Source of the DNA: Paulownia fortunei
Lineage: Eukaryota; Streptophyta; Magnoliopsida; Lamiales; Paulowniaceae
Direction of reading: 5' to 3'
Assembly (NCBI GenBank): GCA_019321725.1
Contig: CM033110.1
Location: 10,037,278-10,101,277, forward strand
Length of the DNA stretch: 64,000 nucleotides
Below are positions 26,080 through 38,677 of this stretch, piece after piece (within the stretch, counting starts at the first letter, position 1; each line of letters opens with the position of its first letter). A program made the translations under genes and the position numbers. Below the pieces are notes generated by a model that was given only the letters and a program-made list of their open reading frames with translations, was not told where the DNA came from and made no database searches.

Positions 26080-26598
26080 ATGTCTGTAAACTTGACTATC
26101 AAGTGAGGGTTCATTTTATAATTCCAAGACCTCAATCTTATTTTAGTTGGTTTATTTAATGTTGCACTAACCTAATAATTCATAAGCATAATCAAAAGAA
26201 AAGCATTTAATAAACTTATACATTCATCTAACATACATACATAATAATGGGATGATCATGATCCATATTCTATCTGATCCACTTGAGCCAAAGTTGATCT
26301 AGGTTAATTTAAAGGCAATAATTAAAATGATGAATAAGACCTATCTATTACATGAATGTACAACCCATACGTTCATGGGCCTTCATTCCTTGTTTTTCTC
26401 CATCTTGTTCCTTTTTCTTGTCAAACAAAAAGAAAATCCTCACAATCTTATACTACTCATTACAAAAGCTATTCCTAACAAGAAATCTTGAAATTTCTTT
26501 CCAAGGGTAGACACATAGAAAGGAGAAAGAATTTACATTCCGAGTAAAATGGATAAATGCGAGACTTGTAAGCCTCATTTTATTTCAAATCAAAAAAC
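26080..26598. other. Non-coding sequence between two copia elements
   Basis: No gene or repeat family recognised, except that the last about 70 bases (26527-26598) match 63930-64000 in inverted orientation, beyond the LTR edge. Confidence 0.4.
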
Positions 26599-28251
26599 TC
26601 TTGGGTTTTGTATATCTTGGGATGAGTAATACAGCGGAAAATTAAAATTTCAATAAGAATAATAAAAACATGAATATCAAATGTGCATATCAGGAATCGA
26701 TACGAATTAATCGATTGGCTCAACTTATTTTCTGGAACAATTAATAAACTAGGTTCACGGTATATACCCGAAAGCAGTCCAATTGATGTAGGGATTGAAA
26801 GAATCCCAATTGAAACTAGTTTACATGGAATTCAATTATCTTTCCTCTAAGTATATCCATATGCTGGGCAAGTGTACGAGCACTTGATTCTTGCTAATGA
26901 ACCAAAGTTCTTGTTCCTAATCTAAATTTATTGAGAGAATTGAATTGGTACAAGCTTGGAACCTTTTGTGTGTAGGAGAAGACAAGAATATAGAGAAAGA
27001 GGGAGAAAATAGGGGTTGATTTTTTGGTGGAAAAATCACTTAAATTTTTTGCCCATCAAGCGTGTATTTATACACACTTGAGGTCCAACACCAATCCAAT
27101 TAGGATTCTCCTTTATTTTCCTCCTTATCTAATCATTCCCTTATTCTAACTAGGTCTCTTTATCTTTCTCTCCAAGACTCATAGTTAAACCATGGCCTTG
27201 GTCATTTAATTAATTAAATGTCTAATTAATTGATCCCTATCAATTCATCAAGCCTAAATTAATTAATTGATCAAATCAACTAATTAATTAGTTCCAAGAG
27301 GCTACGCAATCATATTAGGCCTAATTACAATAATCCCATTACTTTAACTTGTTAAATTAATTTAATTCTTTAAATTAATTTAAAGCCTATTAATTAATTA
27401 ATTAATTCACTCTTATGAGCCCACAATCATATTAGGTCTAATTAAATAATCATATTATTTAACTAGATGAATCAATTTAGCTCTTTAAATTAATTATAGC
27501 TCAAGTTAATTAATCTTAATTAATCAGCTAAATCTAACACCTTGGATCATAGAATTAGATTAGAAGTGAACTATCACATTTTATGTGTGACCCCTTAGGT
27601 TCACAACTAAACTAGCAGTGGGCTTGTAACTTTTGCAACTTATAAATATATAAAATATTCTAATTAATTAATTTGCTTGGAATTAGCTCTTTAATTCCAA
27701 GAACCTCACAAGTCAAGGGAAGCACCTAGCTGCACATCTTGACTATATAGTCTTAGGTGAATAGCAAGCAAACCTATTTTGATTATGAGTATCATGTAAA
27801 TACAATCATTTGGTCAACTAATCTCCCAATTAAGTTTAGGGCATGGATTATTAGTTGAAATCTATTTTGACTTAATAACTATGATTTAATTTCAAGTCAT
27901 ATTGATCCTTTGATGAATCATTAGAAAACCCTGCGTTTAATATTCATCATGCCTTGGCTAAGATCAATGGATCAATGATTATGAAAACATAGAAGATTTA
28001 CCTATTTTATAAGATACGTGATAGATTTTTTGTTGGTGACTCATTAGCCTCCTTTCACAAAAATCATACACCAAACGTAAACTCCAATTGTCATGCAATC
28101 AAGAAATACATCAAAGTGCATGATCTTGTGCACAAGACTATCATAATGCCTCAAGTCTATGAACTAGTTAATGCACTTTAATAACTGAAAAATTCTCATT
28201 CGATGAATAATGTTTCTGATTAAGAATTTCCAGTGGACTTGTTCTCCAACA
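26599..28251 (-). repeat. Ty1/copia 3' LTR, minus strand
   Basis: Begins TCTTGGGTTTTGTATATCTTG (one change from TGTTGGG) and ends TTCTCCAACA. It is close to 62246-63929 in reverse complement over about 1.65 kb. The sequence just inside, from 28252, matches the inside of the 547-2399 LTR, giving orientation. No gene. Confidence 0.75.
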
Positions 28252-31220
28252 AGCACCCACACATATGTACTAGCATCCCCATGTTAATGCTTATGGAGTG
28301 AGACATTCTTTCGAGCATGCATAGTGTTTGTGAGTCTATCGAGCTTATCAATGTTCTATCTTAATGAACCCCTAACTCGGAATAAGATTAAGATCAAAGC
28401 CACAGAGGCATGTTTCATGATCGCCAAAATATGCGTGGCCATACCACGTAGCTATTTATGATCTATGGACTTTATCTAATTACTAAAATAATTAAAGATA
28501 AAGAAAATACTTTTTATTATTAAATATCTTGAATAAGATTATTCTTACAAGAGTATAAAAGCTCGCCACTAATTGGCTTACCGGACACTACTTTGATAAT
28601 CCCCACTTGCTCTAGAGCCTGTTGCCCATGTATCTAAGACCTATCTTCTTAAGATATCCTTCAAATACTCTTTGAGCTAAGGGCTTTGTCAGTAGATCTG
28701 CTATATTCTATCGAGGATACTCGCTCCACTCGAACATCACCTCTACCAAAGATCTCTCAGATTAAATGGTATTGCCTCATAATGTGCTTAGATCTTTGAT
28801 GAGATATTGGATCCTTTGGTTACATAACAACCCTATTATTATCACAGTAGATCTTAACTGAATCAACGATCGAAGGAACTATACCTATTGTTGGATGAAA
28901 TTGCTCATCCAAACACTCTTTTTCGATGCATCACATAAAGTGATGTATGCCCCATTTCTTGCTTGAAACTCTTTAAGCTAACCTCCCCCATCATTTAGCA
29001 TGAATATGAATCTTGACATAGACTTCAAATCATCCATATCGAACTGAAAGCTGGAATCTGTGAAGCCTTCTAGCTTCAGCTCTCCATTACCATAAATTAA
29101 GAACACATTCTTAATCCTTCCAAACTACTTGATGATTATCTTTACGACTTTCCATTGCTCCTCACCTTGATTAGACTGATATCTGCTCATAACACTCAGA
29201 GCATATGCTATATCAGGCCTTGTACATAGCATAGCATACATAATACTTTTAATAGCAAATGCATATGGTATTGAGTAATTCTCTCTCTTCCTTCCAAAGT
29301 CTTTGAGACATTGACTTTAAAAGAGAAACCCCATGACTCATGGGTAAGAATCCTTTCTTAGACTCCTCCATAAAAAACCTCTTCAGCAGCTTATCTATGT
29401 GCATGGATTGGGACAGTCTGATCATCCTCTTGGATCTATCTCTATAGATCATAAACCCCAAGATATAAGGTGCTTCTCCTAAATTCTTCATTGACTGCAG
29501 CATCCCTACATTATTCCCAATGAGTAGGATGTCATCAACATAAAGGATAACAAACATCACCGCGCTCCTACAAAGTTTTTTGTATATAGGTTCATCTAGA
29601 TTCTAGCTTTTTTTGAGTCCATAAATAGATTTCCAGAGCTTGCAAATCTTTTGCTCAGTCCCACAGGATATGAAGCCCTTTGGCTACCTCTCAGTTCTCT
29701 TTCTCAATATTCCCATTGAGAACTGTGGTCTTCTTATCCAATTGTTATATCTCCTAGTCGTATTACTCTAATATCACAAGTAATATCTAAATGGATTTCA
29801 GCATCGTCGCTGGTGATAAGGTTTTCTCATAGTTAACTCCTTATCTTTGAGTGTAACCCTTTGCAACCAGTCGTGCCTTATAGGCCACTACCTCTCCATC
29901 TACTCCAAACTTTCACTTGTAGACCCATTTACAGCCAATAGGTACAATACCATGTAGTAAGTCCACCAAGGTCCATACCTTATTAGGGTACATTGAGTCC
30001 ATTATGGTTTTGTATAACCTCATGCTATCTTTTTTAATTGATGTCAGACATATTTTTCCATAATTCCTTGGATTTCTATCCAAAGAATGCTCCTCCTTGT
30101 TGTTCTCCAAGAAAAGACCAACCTCTCAAGTAGCCTTGAGATCCTTTCAAAACTCCAAGGATGCTGTGTGATAGAGGTGTTAGTTGATGGTGGTATTCAC
30201 TATCCTACCTCTTATGGGATGCTTTATGGTTCTTGAATTTCTTCAAATTATATGACCTTGCCTTTTCTATCTATTAGAAACTTCTTCTCTAGAAAAGTGG
30301 CATTTCTTGAAACTAACTTTTTATTCCGAGGAGTCATAGAAATAGTATCTAACAGATTCATTTGGATGCCCCACAAACTTTTATAAGGTGGATCCAGTAT
30401 CTAACTTATCTCCCACTAACTGTTTCACGTGAGCAGGGCAACCCCATACCCTAAGGTATTTGTAAGAAAGGGTCTTACACACAACATCTCATATAGTGTT
30501 TTGGGGACTGACTTACTTGACACTCTATTCAACAAAAATGATACCTTTTCTAGAGCATAGCCTTAGAATGGAAGAGGAATCCCAGTTAAACTTATCATAG
30601 ACCGAACCGTGTCCAATAATGTTTGGTTTCTGTGCTCAGTAACCCCATTTAGTTGTGGAGTTATAGATGGAGTACCCTACGAGAGAATTGCATTCTCTCT
30701 TAGATAATAAAAAAACATTGAGTCTAAGTACTCACCTTCTTGATCAGATCAAAGAGTTTTAATACTTCACCCAGTTTGTTTCTCCACTTCATGCCTAAAG
30801 TCTTTGAACCTTTCAAAGGCTTTAAACTTGTATCTAAGAAGATTCACATACCCATACCTTGAGTAATCATCTATAAAAGTTAATGAAATAGTGGTAGTTT
30901 CCTCAAGCATTAACACTTAGTGCCCTGCGTATATTCATATGGATAAAATCTAAAAAATTTGCAGCACGCTCCACTTGTCAAACAAATGGTGACTTTATCA
31001 TCTTTTTCTTTAGGCAAGAATCACAACTCAGCATCTCTTGCAAGTCTATAAGGTCAAGCAAGTTAGCTAACTTGTGGATATTTTTTTTAGAGATATGATC
31101 TAGTCTAGCATAACACATGTATGTGGAATTATGATCATCTAATTTACGTTTGTTACTTTATTAAATATGTAAGATGGTGATTTTGGGTTGGATATATATA
31201 AATCATTAGTCAATGCCCCA
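28252..31220 (-). pseudogene. Ty1/copia pol, minus strand, broken
   Basis: In element order: GAG-pre-integrase (about 30990-31120), integrase (about 30300-30980), RT start (29913-30110: TIMDSMYPNKVWTLVDLLHG, GCKWVYK), RT palm and tail (29249-29560: MFVILYVDDILLIGNNVGML with the intact YVDD box, then RSKRMIRLSQSMHIDKLLKRF) and RNase H (about 28780-29100). Frames are broken by stops between these pieces. The gag and 5' LTR are missing: a chromovirus LTR begins at 31221. Same superfamily but a different family from 2400-4060. Confidence 0.8.
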
Positions 31221-33365
31221 TGCAATAGCCAAGCCTCACACTATTCACTTGGCCAATATAATTAATGTATTATGTGTTTATGCTACTTGTATTTTTATTG
31301 ACATTGCATAATTTATTTCATTTTATACGACATTCTTGAATATTAAACTTAATTTTGAAGCTTTTGCACAATATTAGTTATTGAATTTCCTAATCTAAGT
31401 AGTTGATTTTACTAGTTAATCTAAGTGTTACTAGTAAGCTTATATGATTTGATTCGATTTCATCCAGGTATTTCAAAAGTATATATGGGTAAATTGCATA
31501 TTTTGGACATTGGACATAAGATACTATGATTGAAAGGTAATATTACAATATTCATTTATGTATAAGACTATATAATTTTTAATATGGATAATTATTCAAG
31601 AATCGGGTGACAATCGGGTAAGAAATTAAAAGAACGGCTAGGAAATTAGTTTATGAGTTATCTATGGGATCTTGTGGTAATTAAAATAGGATGCAATAAA
31701 ATTAATGTATACTAAGATACATCTGATCTAGTCATGAAAGAAGGGTGAAAGGTCAGATTTATACCACAACTTGACACCTTATGCTTGCTACCAAGCTTAA
31801 GCAAGTACCTCAAGTTTTCCTTCACCCTTAAGCCATGACCAGACCCTAATTTTAGCCATTTTTAGCTTCCATACACACACCTTAAGGTCTTCCAGTTCTC
31901 CAAATTGATTCCAAGTTGAAATAAAAAGCAAGAAAAGCAAAGGAGAAGTGATTACCATCAAGTTTAACCTCAAAATCTGCATAGGTAACACTTACCTACG
32001 GTTTTGCCTTTGGTTTTCAGATTATTCTGAATGGTTTTATTGTGTATTAAGATTTAAATATCTCTCATAAAAGTGTTAGAAAGTTTTTAGTTAGACTTTG
32101 GTGCAAAAAGAAAGGGCACTTAATAGGAAATACTTGTGACAGAAACTGTCACCTTGCTGTTTTCTTGTGTTTTAGGGTTCAAAAGTGTATGGAATGTTGA
32201 ATAAAACCTATATATATCATTATATACATGTTCATATATGAGTTAAGAGTATTGGAATAAAATTTCATTGGTTAGAAATTGAAATAGGGCATGATATTGA
32301 AGAGATGCTTAAAACTGTCACCATTGAATTTCAGATTCTGTCCTGTGTTAAGGGGACTGGTTTTTCAGCATTAAATCCATTCATTTTGGAAATAATATAA
32401 CCTGGTTGTATCTGTGTATGTGTTACCTAAGTGTGGTAAAAATTTGGGAGTGATTCAATATATGTAAGGGGGCCAAAACCATTAATGTCATGAAGTGCGC
32501 AAAACTGTCACGGTAGGAAAAATCTGTTTCAGTATACTGTGAAGGGACCTGAACTTGGGAAGCTATATCTGTGAGTTTTAGCCATTCTATGACATGGTTA
32601 CATTTTTTTTGAGGTTAGCTAAGTCTTATAAAAATTGGGGAGTGAATGAATATGTCTAACAGTGTCAAAATCATCATTCAAATTAATGTGGCGGCAAGAA
32701 AATGTGAAGTTGTGAATCTATCCCATTTGGTTCATTAACATGTTCCAACATAGATGTAGTTAATTTGATCCCTAAATTTTAGGGGGATGTTATAAAAGTT
32801 AAAATACATCAATTAAATGAGGTTAATATACATTTAAGATATGGAACAAAGATGAGTAGAAGGTTGTATTTGTTTATAATTTCGAAGTGGCAATATTGTT
32901 TAATTAAATTGAGATTCAAGATCTTTATACTACATTAGTTATAATGAACTTGTTAATTGAGGATGGTGATTGATTGATATCTTGTATTTTTACAAATTGT
33001 TTCTAAGGTTGTCGAGTAATACTTAAGAAACATAAAAGTAACACACAACCGATCAAAGGTAAGTGAAAATCTATTTGCAACTACAATGCATGAACATAGT
33101 ATGTCTTGAAGCATTTATACCTAATGTGTTGATGATATTTAAATTGATTGGATGATAAGTACAGTATGTACCTTAAGAGTTTTATTATTCTTGAAACATG
33201 TTGAGAGCAAGATGACTTGCATTTCATATTGAACATACCATTCATGAGCATTTACATGTGCATACATGGCATCTGAATATAGTTGAGGTTCTTGTGTACA
33301 TGATATGATTTGAGACATGATTTTAAAAAATAAAATATTTTGGTTGGCCACTACTAGTGTATCGA
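31221..33365 (+). repeat. Chromovirus LTR running into the assembly gap
   Basis: Begins TGCAATAGCCAAGCCTCACA within copia sequence. It is collinear with 16659-18400 and with 38678-39604 plus 51575-52640 (shared CTCAAAATCTGCATAGGTAA and CTTGGGAAGCTATAT blocks). At the gap edge it reads GGCCACTACTAGTGTATCGA, equivalent to 52627-52646, so about 840 bases of LTR remain to be accounted for inside or beyond the gap. Confidence 0.7.
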
Positions 33366-33465
33366 NNNNNNNNNNNNNNNNNNNNNNNNNNNNNNNNNNN
33401 NNNNNNNNNNNNNNNNNNNNNNNNNNNNNNNNNNNNNNNNNNNNNNNNNNNNNNNNNNNNNNNNN
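33366..33465. other. Assembly gap of 100 N
   Basis: Exactly 100 unknown bases, a conventional placeholder length. The left flank is chromovirus LTR. The right flank is not recognisable as the LTR end. Confidence 0.99.
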
Positions 33466-34260
33466 TCGGTGTGTTGCATATGTCACACAAGCCTAAAGTT
33501 TTAAAGCAGCCATAAAATCATGCCTAAAGTTTTAAAACTATTCAATGTCATTGCTCTTACCATATCTTGACTTCAATTTCTAATAACGAAAGGGTATTTT
33601 AGTAATTTATTCATGAGAAAAATTAATTATGTCCTTGAAGTTTCACTTGGATAGGAAAATAATTTTTTATGCTTTTAAATAGGGGCTTGTTTTCTATGTT
33701 TGATAAGACATTGATAAATCTATATTCCCGCTTAATTTATTATCTGCTTCAAATTGGCCTATTAATAGTAGGTGGCCCGATATGCAATCAAGCAACCTTC
33801 TTAATTAGGTAATTTAACAATATATAGTATATTTAAGGTATTGTTACTCATCCACTGTGAATTGAGCAAGTGCTAAGTATATACACAAAAGTGCAATTAT
33901 AGATTGAGTCTCCAAAAAGAAGCGCAAATTATTTTTGCGCTCAAAGTTTCATTGCGCTTTAAAATTGAAATTTAAAAAAAAAAAGAATCTTGGTTTGCGA
34001 GGCCCGATCTGCGAGGGACCTCGCACACCATGTTTCTTTATCAACGAAGAGTCAAATCCCTTGCTAACAACGAAATAGAAAGTGTAATCCATTTTTATAG
34101 TTTTGCAACAAAAATCGCAAACTTGTTTTGCGCTTCTATATTTTTAAAAAAATAAATAAATAAATTTTTAACAGCCATCAGCAAGGGGTCAAATCCCTCG
34201 CTGATAACAAGTTTTCCTCTTTTTAAAAGAGACGTAGAAGAATCACTACCCATCCATTTA
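33466..34260. other. Non-coding stretch with short palindromes
   Basis: No gene seen. Palindromes are concentrated at 33921-34210: AGCGCAAATTATTTTTGCGCT (33921-33941, 8-bp stems), TGCGAGGGACCTCGCA (34010-34025, 7-bp stems) and TCAGCAAGGGGTCAAATCCCTCGCTGA (about 34180-34206, 10-bp stems with one mismatch). A related AAGAGTCAAATCCCTTGCT lies near 34050. This could be a small non-autonomous DNA transposon, but terminal repeats were not identified. Confidence 0.4.
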
Positions 34261-35124
34261 CTTCATTTACTATGAACTTTCCCTTGCAAACAAGTTTTTT
34301 TCCTACATGTTCTTTTTCTTATTCAATCCTCTCCCTCTTTTCTTCATTTACATTCTTCTTCTTCAATCCCCTCTTCCTTTTCTTCATCTACATTTTACTA
34401 TAGCTATACTTTTACTTTTTTATAAAGGAAATACATTCCTAAATTATTTATCTCTTTTCAGTCTCCAGCATATTACAACCCACCCATATTATTTGCATTC
34501 TCTGGCATCTTTGAATTCATGATTTTAGTTTATTTTATCATTTTTTATTTTCATGAAAATACATGAGAGTAATTTATATTTTATATTTTCGTTCATGTAA
34601 ATATCATTTGTGTGAGGGGTTAAATTCAACAAAAACCATATTTTGAGTGTGATACTAACTCACAGGTACCATCAATATTTTACTTACAATATGTGTATCT
34701 TATTATGAAATAATTATGACTAGATATATTTTATATCGAATAAATAAATTATTATACAATGTTAAATTTACATTTCTCAATGGCATGTGAAATTCCATTT
34801 TTAAGAGCATGCTATATGTGAGAAGCCTACCCTTGCGTGCATTCTTTTTCTTTTTTAATATATTGTCTTTGTCATTTCACTGGAAAAATTCTATTTTGAT
34901 ATCATATATTAGCTTATTTGAATATCTATCTATACTCTAGTCACACTCATCGATGCTTTCATTTAGATGCTAAAGGATACAGGTTTCTAAGTAAATATCA
35001 CAACTTGTCAAAATTGTAGAAGTAATTAGGCAATCTTCCCCATGACATAATCCTAATATTTTCACTAGAATATGGTTTCCTGCAACGAAGAAGAATTGTG
35101 TTATTCAAAACTAAAATTACTAAT
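34261..35124. other. AT-rich non-coding stretch
   Basis: Pyrimidine-rich at 34300-34450 and AT-rich beyond. The open frame 34307-34522 is low-complexity Phe/Leu text and is not believed. No feature recognised. Confidence 0.4.
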
Positions 35125-36600
35125 TAACAAATTCATTTATGTGGTTTATAACATTACTAATTTTTATTATATAATAAAAAATATATATTAACAAAAAATA
35201 GTTAAATAAATAATTATATATTATGTCTATGAAATTAATATATAAAAATAAAATGATAGTAATAATAAATTAAGTAAGAAATTTGTATTTTTAATATAAA
35301 TAATAACATTACTTATATATATTCATTTTAATACCTTACTAATGTTTAAAACATTATATGTTAATAATAATAATAGTTATAATATAATAATTTAATATAT
35401 AATGATTATACATAATTCTATAATAATGATTAATTGTATATTAATTATGTAATAATACTTAATAAATAATTAATTATCTCTAACTATTTAACAAATTCAT
35501 TTATGTGGTGTATAACATTACTAATTTTTATATATTGTCGATTTATGTACTAATATAATAAAAATTATATATCAACAATGAACAAATAATTAAAAAACTA
35601 ATTATATATTAGGTCTATGAAATTAATATATATATAATTGTAATGATAATAATCATAATAGATTAATTACTAAACTCAAATTTATAATTTAGATAATAAC
35701 ATTACTTATATATATTCATGTTAATACTTTACTAATGTTGAAAACACTATATGTTAACAATAATAATAATTATAGTATAATATTTTATATATAATTATTT
35801 AATAATCAATTTATAATAATGATTAATTATATAATAATTCTTAATAAATAATTAATTATCCTCTAACTAGTTAATAAATTCATTTTTGTAGTTTATAATA
35901 TTACCATTTTTTTATATATCGTAGATTTATGTACTAATATAATAAAGTAAATAATTAAATAAATAAATAATTATATATTATGTCTAAGATATTAATATAT
36001 GTAATTATAGTGATAATAATATTAATAACTATTAATTTCATATTTATAATTTAGATAATAACATTACTTATATATATTCATTTTAACACTTTGCTTATGA
36101 TGAAAACATTATTTATGTTAATAATAATAATAATCAAACAATAATTTAATGTATAATGATTATACATATCATACAATAATGAATTAATTGTATATTAATT
36201 ATATAATTATATAATAATGATAATCATATATAATACTTAATAAATTAATTAAATATCTCTAACTAATTAACAATTCATTTTGTAGTTTATAACATTACTA
36301 ATTTTAATATATTGTATATTATGAAGTAATATAATTAAATTATTAAATAGATAACTATAATATTTTGTTTATGGAATTAATATAAAATTAAAATGATAAT
36401 AACAGTAATTAAAATTAATAGATTCATATTTATAATTTAGATAATAACATCACTTATATGTTAATAACACTTTACTAATGTTGAAAAACATTAGTTGTTA
36501 ATAATAATATAGTAATTTAATATATAAATTTAATTATTTATTAAAACAAAATTAAATATTTACTAATATACTTTTTACTAATACCCTAAAATAACAATAT
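35125..36600. repeat. AT-rich tandem array, four units of about 364-396 bp
   Basis: The anchor TAACAAATTCATTTATGTGG occurs at 35125 and 35489. Diverged forms occur at 35872 and 36268, giving spacings of 364, 383 and 396. Each unit repeats the same internal order: GTTTATAACATTACTAATTT, TATTATGTCTATGAAATTAA, AATAACATTACTTATATATA, TACTAATGTTGAAAACATTA, then AATAATAATAAT runs. The last unit is partial. It is satellite-like and non-coding, with very low GC. Confidence 0.8.
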
Positions 36601-37975
36601 AATAATTAAATAATATAGTTTACTAATACATTTATATTTTGAAATTATGTCAAATAGGAACAATATCGATGTTCCAGTCCACTTTGGAGGTCAAATATAC
36701 ATGATGATTATTCAGTGACATGATCGTCCTACAGTTGGCACTTAAGAGTGTTGCGTAGATAAAGTTTTTTCGAATTACTAATAAAGTATATTAGGTAACG
36801 GGCATGGACAATAATATTCTCATTGAAATTATTTGGTAAGTACTTTTTAACAAATATGTCACGGCTAATATCAAATAATTGATGTGAAGGTTGAGTTTTT
36901 TTTAGAGCCAGGGAAGAGATAATCAATTTGTAGATATTTAAGTTGACAGAACAAAGGGTGTATAGTATTGTGCTTGAGATCCGACAAGCAATGAGTATTA
37001 AGTATGCATCATTTTTAAGATAATAGTGTGTTTGATATACTTAGTCACGTAAGGGATGGCAAGTGTTGGCATGAGTGACCTTAGTATAAGTGCTTCAAGC
37101 TCTAGTTAAGAGAATATGGTGGTACTTAATGCAAAACTGCATAATCATACTCATGAAATTCTAAGCCACTGATTCGATATTTTGTGTCAAATACATGTTG
37201 ATTTTGAACTCGATGAAATAGGTTTCGATGATGATGATGTTGCTTAACATACAGAGAAATGTATGAGATCTGATGAGGGCACTCGTCCTAAACATCAAGT
37301 GTAGTGTATACTCAATGCCTTCAACGATAAATAAATTAAATGGCTTTTATTTGATCATCCATTTTACCACATCACTGCACAAAATACCAAAAATACTTAA
37401 GGACTTTATTGATATTCCAATAGGGTTGATGCTTTACGACTCGCAATGAGAGCTTGAAAGGGTAATGGTCTTAAAAGACAAGAAAAATTTGCAGGCTTTT
37501 AGTTAAAGATTAAAGTCTGTACGCATTGTGAGACATGAAGTATAAGTGCTTGATAGTATACCAAAACCTATGGAAACATAGTACATCAAAACCATGTGGT
37601 GCAGTTGGGGGCTTCAAGCATTATTGAAAAGAGAAGTTCAATTTATGATAAATCACCAAGTTTGAAGTCCCCCACTTTCCCTTATGAATGCAGTGTTTGT
37701 TTAAATTATATAAAGCATATTCAATTTTTTTTTTTTAAATTAGAAAAAATTTTGGGCCAATTAATTGATATATTTTAATTGTAAGACGATTTTCCTTCAA
37801 CATTTATTTTTCAATGTTTTCCTTAAAAATTTCAATAGTTTGAATATTCTTTCATGTTTAGTTATAAATATTAATAATAATTAATATGGTTTTAAATCTA
37901 TTAGTTTTTATTTTAGACTTATTATGCTTAGAGCTTATGTATTAGATTTTCAAGGTCAATGGAAGCAAATTTTTA
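36601..37975. other. Unassigned sequence before chromovirus integrase
   Basis: No repeat shared with the rest of the window was noticed. The composition is less AT-rich than the array before it. Small frames at 36729-36926 (minus) and 37596-37778 (plus) match nothing I recognise. It may be single-copy DNA or the decayed body of the chromovirus whose integrase end follows. Confidence 0.35.
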
Positions 37976-38660
37976 CCTTTAGTGGAATTTCTTTTTTATA
38001 ATAACAGCTTCAAGTCTACTATTGGAATGACCCCATATAAAGGATTATATGGTAGAAATGTAGATCTTCAGTTTATTAGGATGAGGTTGGTGAAAAGAAG
38101 CTTTTGGCCAAATATAAATTTGTGACATGACAGAAGTTGTGCACAATTTTGACAAAGAATGCAGACTTCATAGTCGACAGAAAAGTTCATGCAGATCAAG
38201 AAGAAGAATGTTAGAATTTACAGTAGGAGATCAAGTATTTCTGAAGGTATCTCTAAATGAAATAGATTTCCGATTTGGAAAGAAAGGAAAGCTCAGTCCT
38301 AGATATATTGGGTCCTTTTATATTATTCATGAATTGGAGATGCTGCTTACAAACTCGACCTAACCGGCATCAATGTCTCAGGTGCACAATGTGTTTCATG
38401 TATCCATGTTGAGGAAATAATATTGCAAATACATCACTTAATTCTGAAGAAATGAAACCTATAGAGCTAAAAACAAACTTGAGTTATGATGAAAGACCTG
38501 TAAAGTTTCTTTACAAGAAAGTAAAACAACTCAAAAATAAAAAAATCCATTGGTTAAAGAATTATGGAGAAATCAGTCAACAAAAGAAGCACTTGGGAGA
38601 GAAGATGATATAAAATTAAGTATCCAGAACTATTTCAGTAAGTAAATTCAAGAACGAATT
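37976..38660 (+). pseudogene. Chromovirus integrase C-terminal end
   Basis: Plus strand. STIGMTPYKGLYGRN lies near 38010-38055. After frameshifts, 38127-38363 reads RRRMLEFTVGDQVFLKVSL, then FGKKGKLSPRYIGSFYI, the GPY/F-type C-terminal module of chromovirus integrases. HNVFHVSMLRKY-like text (about 38380-38420) and a short tail follow. The catalytic DDE core is absent. The purine tract and LTR follow directly, so this is the 3' end of a Tekay/Del- or Reina-like element. Confidence 0.75.
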
Positions 38661-38664
38661 TAAT

Positions 38665-38677
38665 AGGAAAGGAAGGA
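38665..38677 (+). other. Polypurine tract of the chromovirus
   Basis: AGGAAAGGAAGGA lies immediately before the LTR start TGTAATTACC and after the integrase tail. Confidence 0.7.

Noticed and set aside
34307..34522. 71-residue plus-strand frame rich in Phe and Leu
   Set aside because: Pyrimidine-rich low-complexity DNA; no domain, no homologue in the window.
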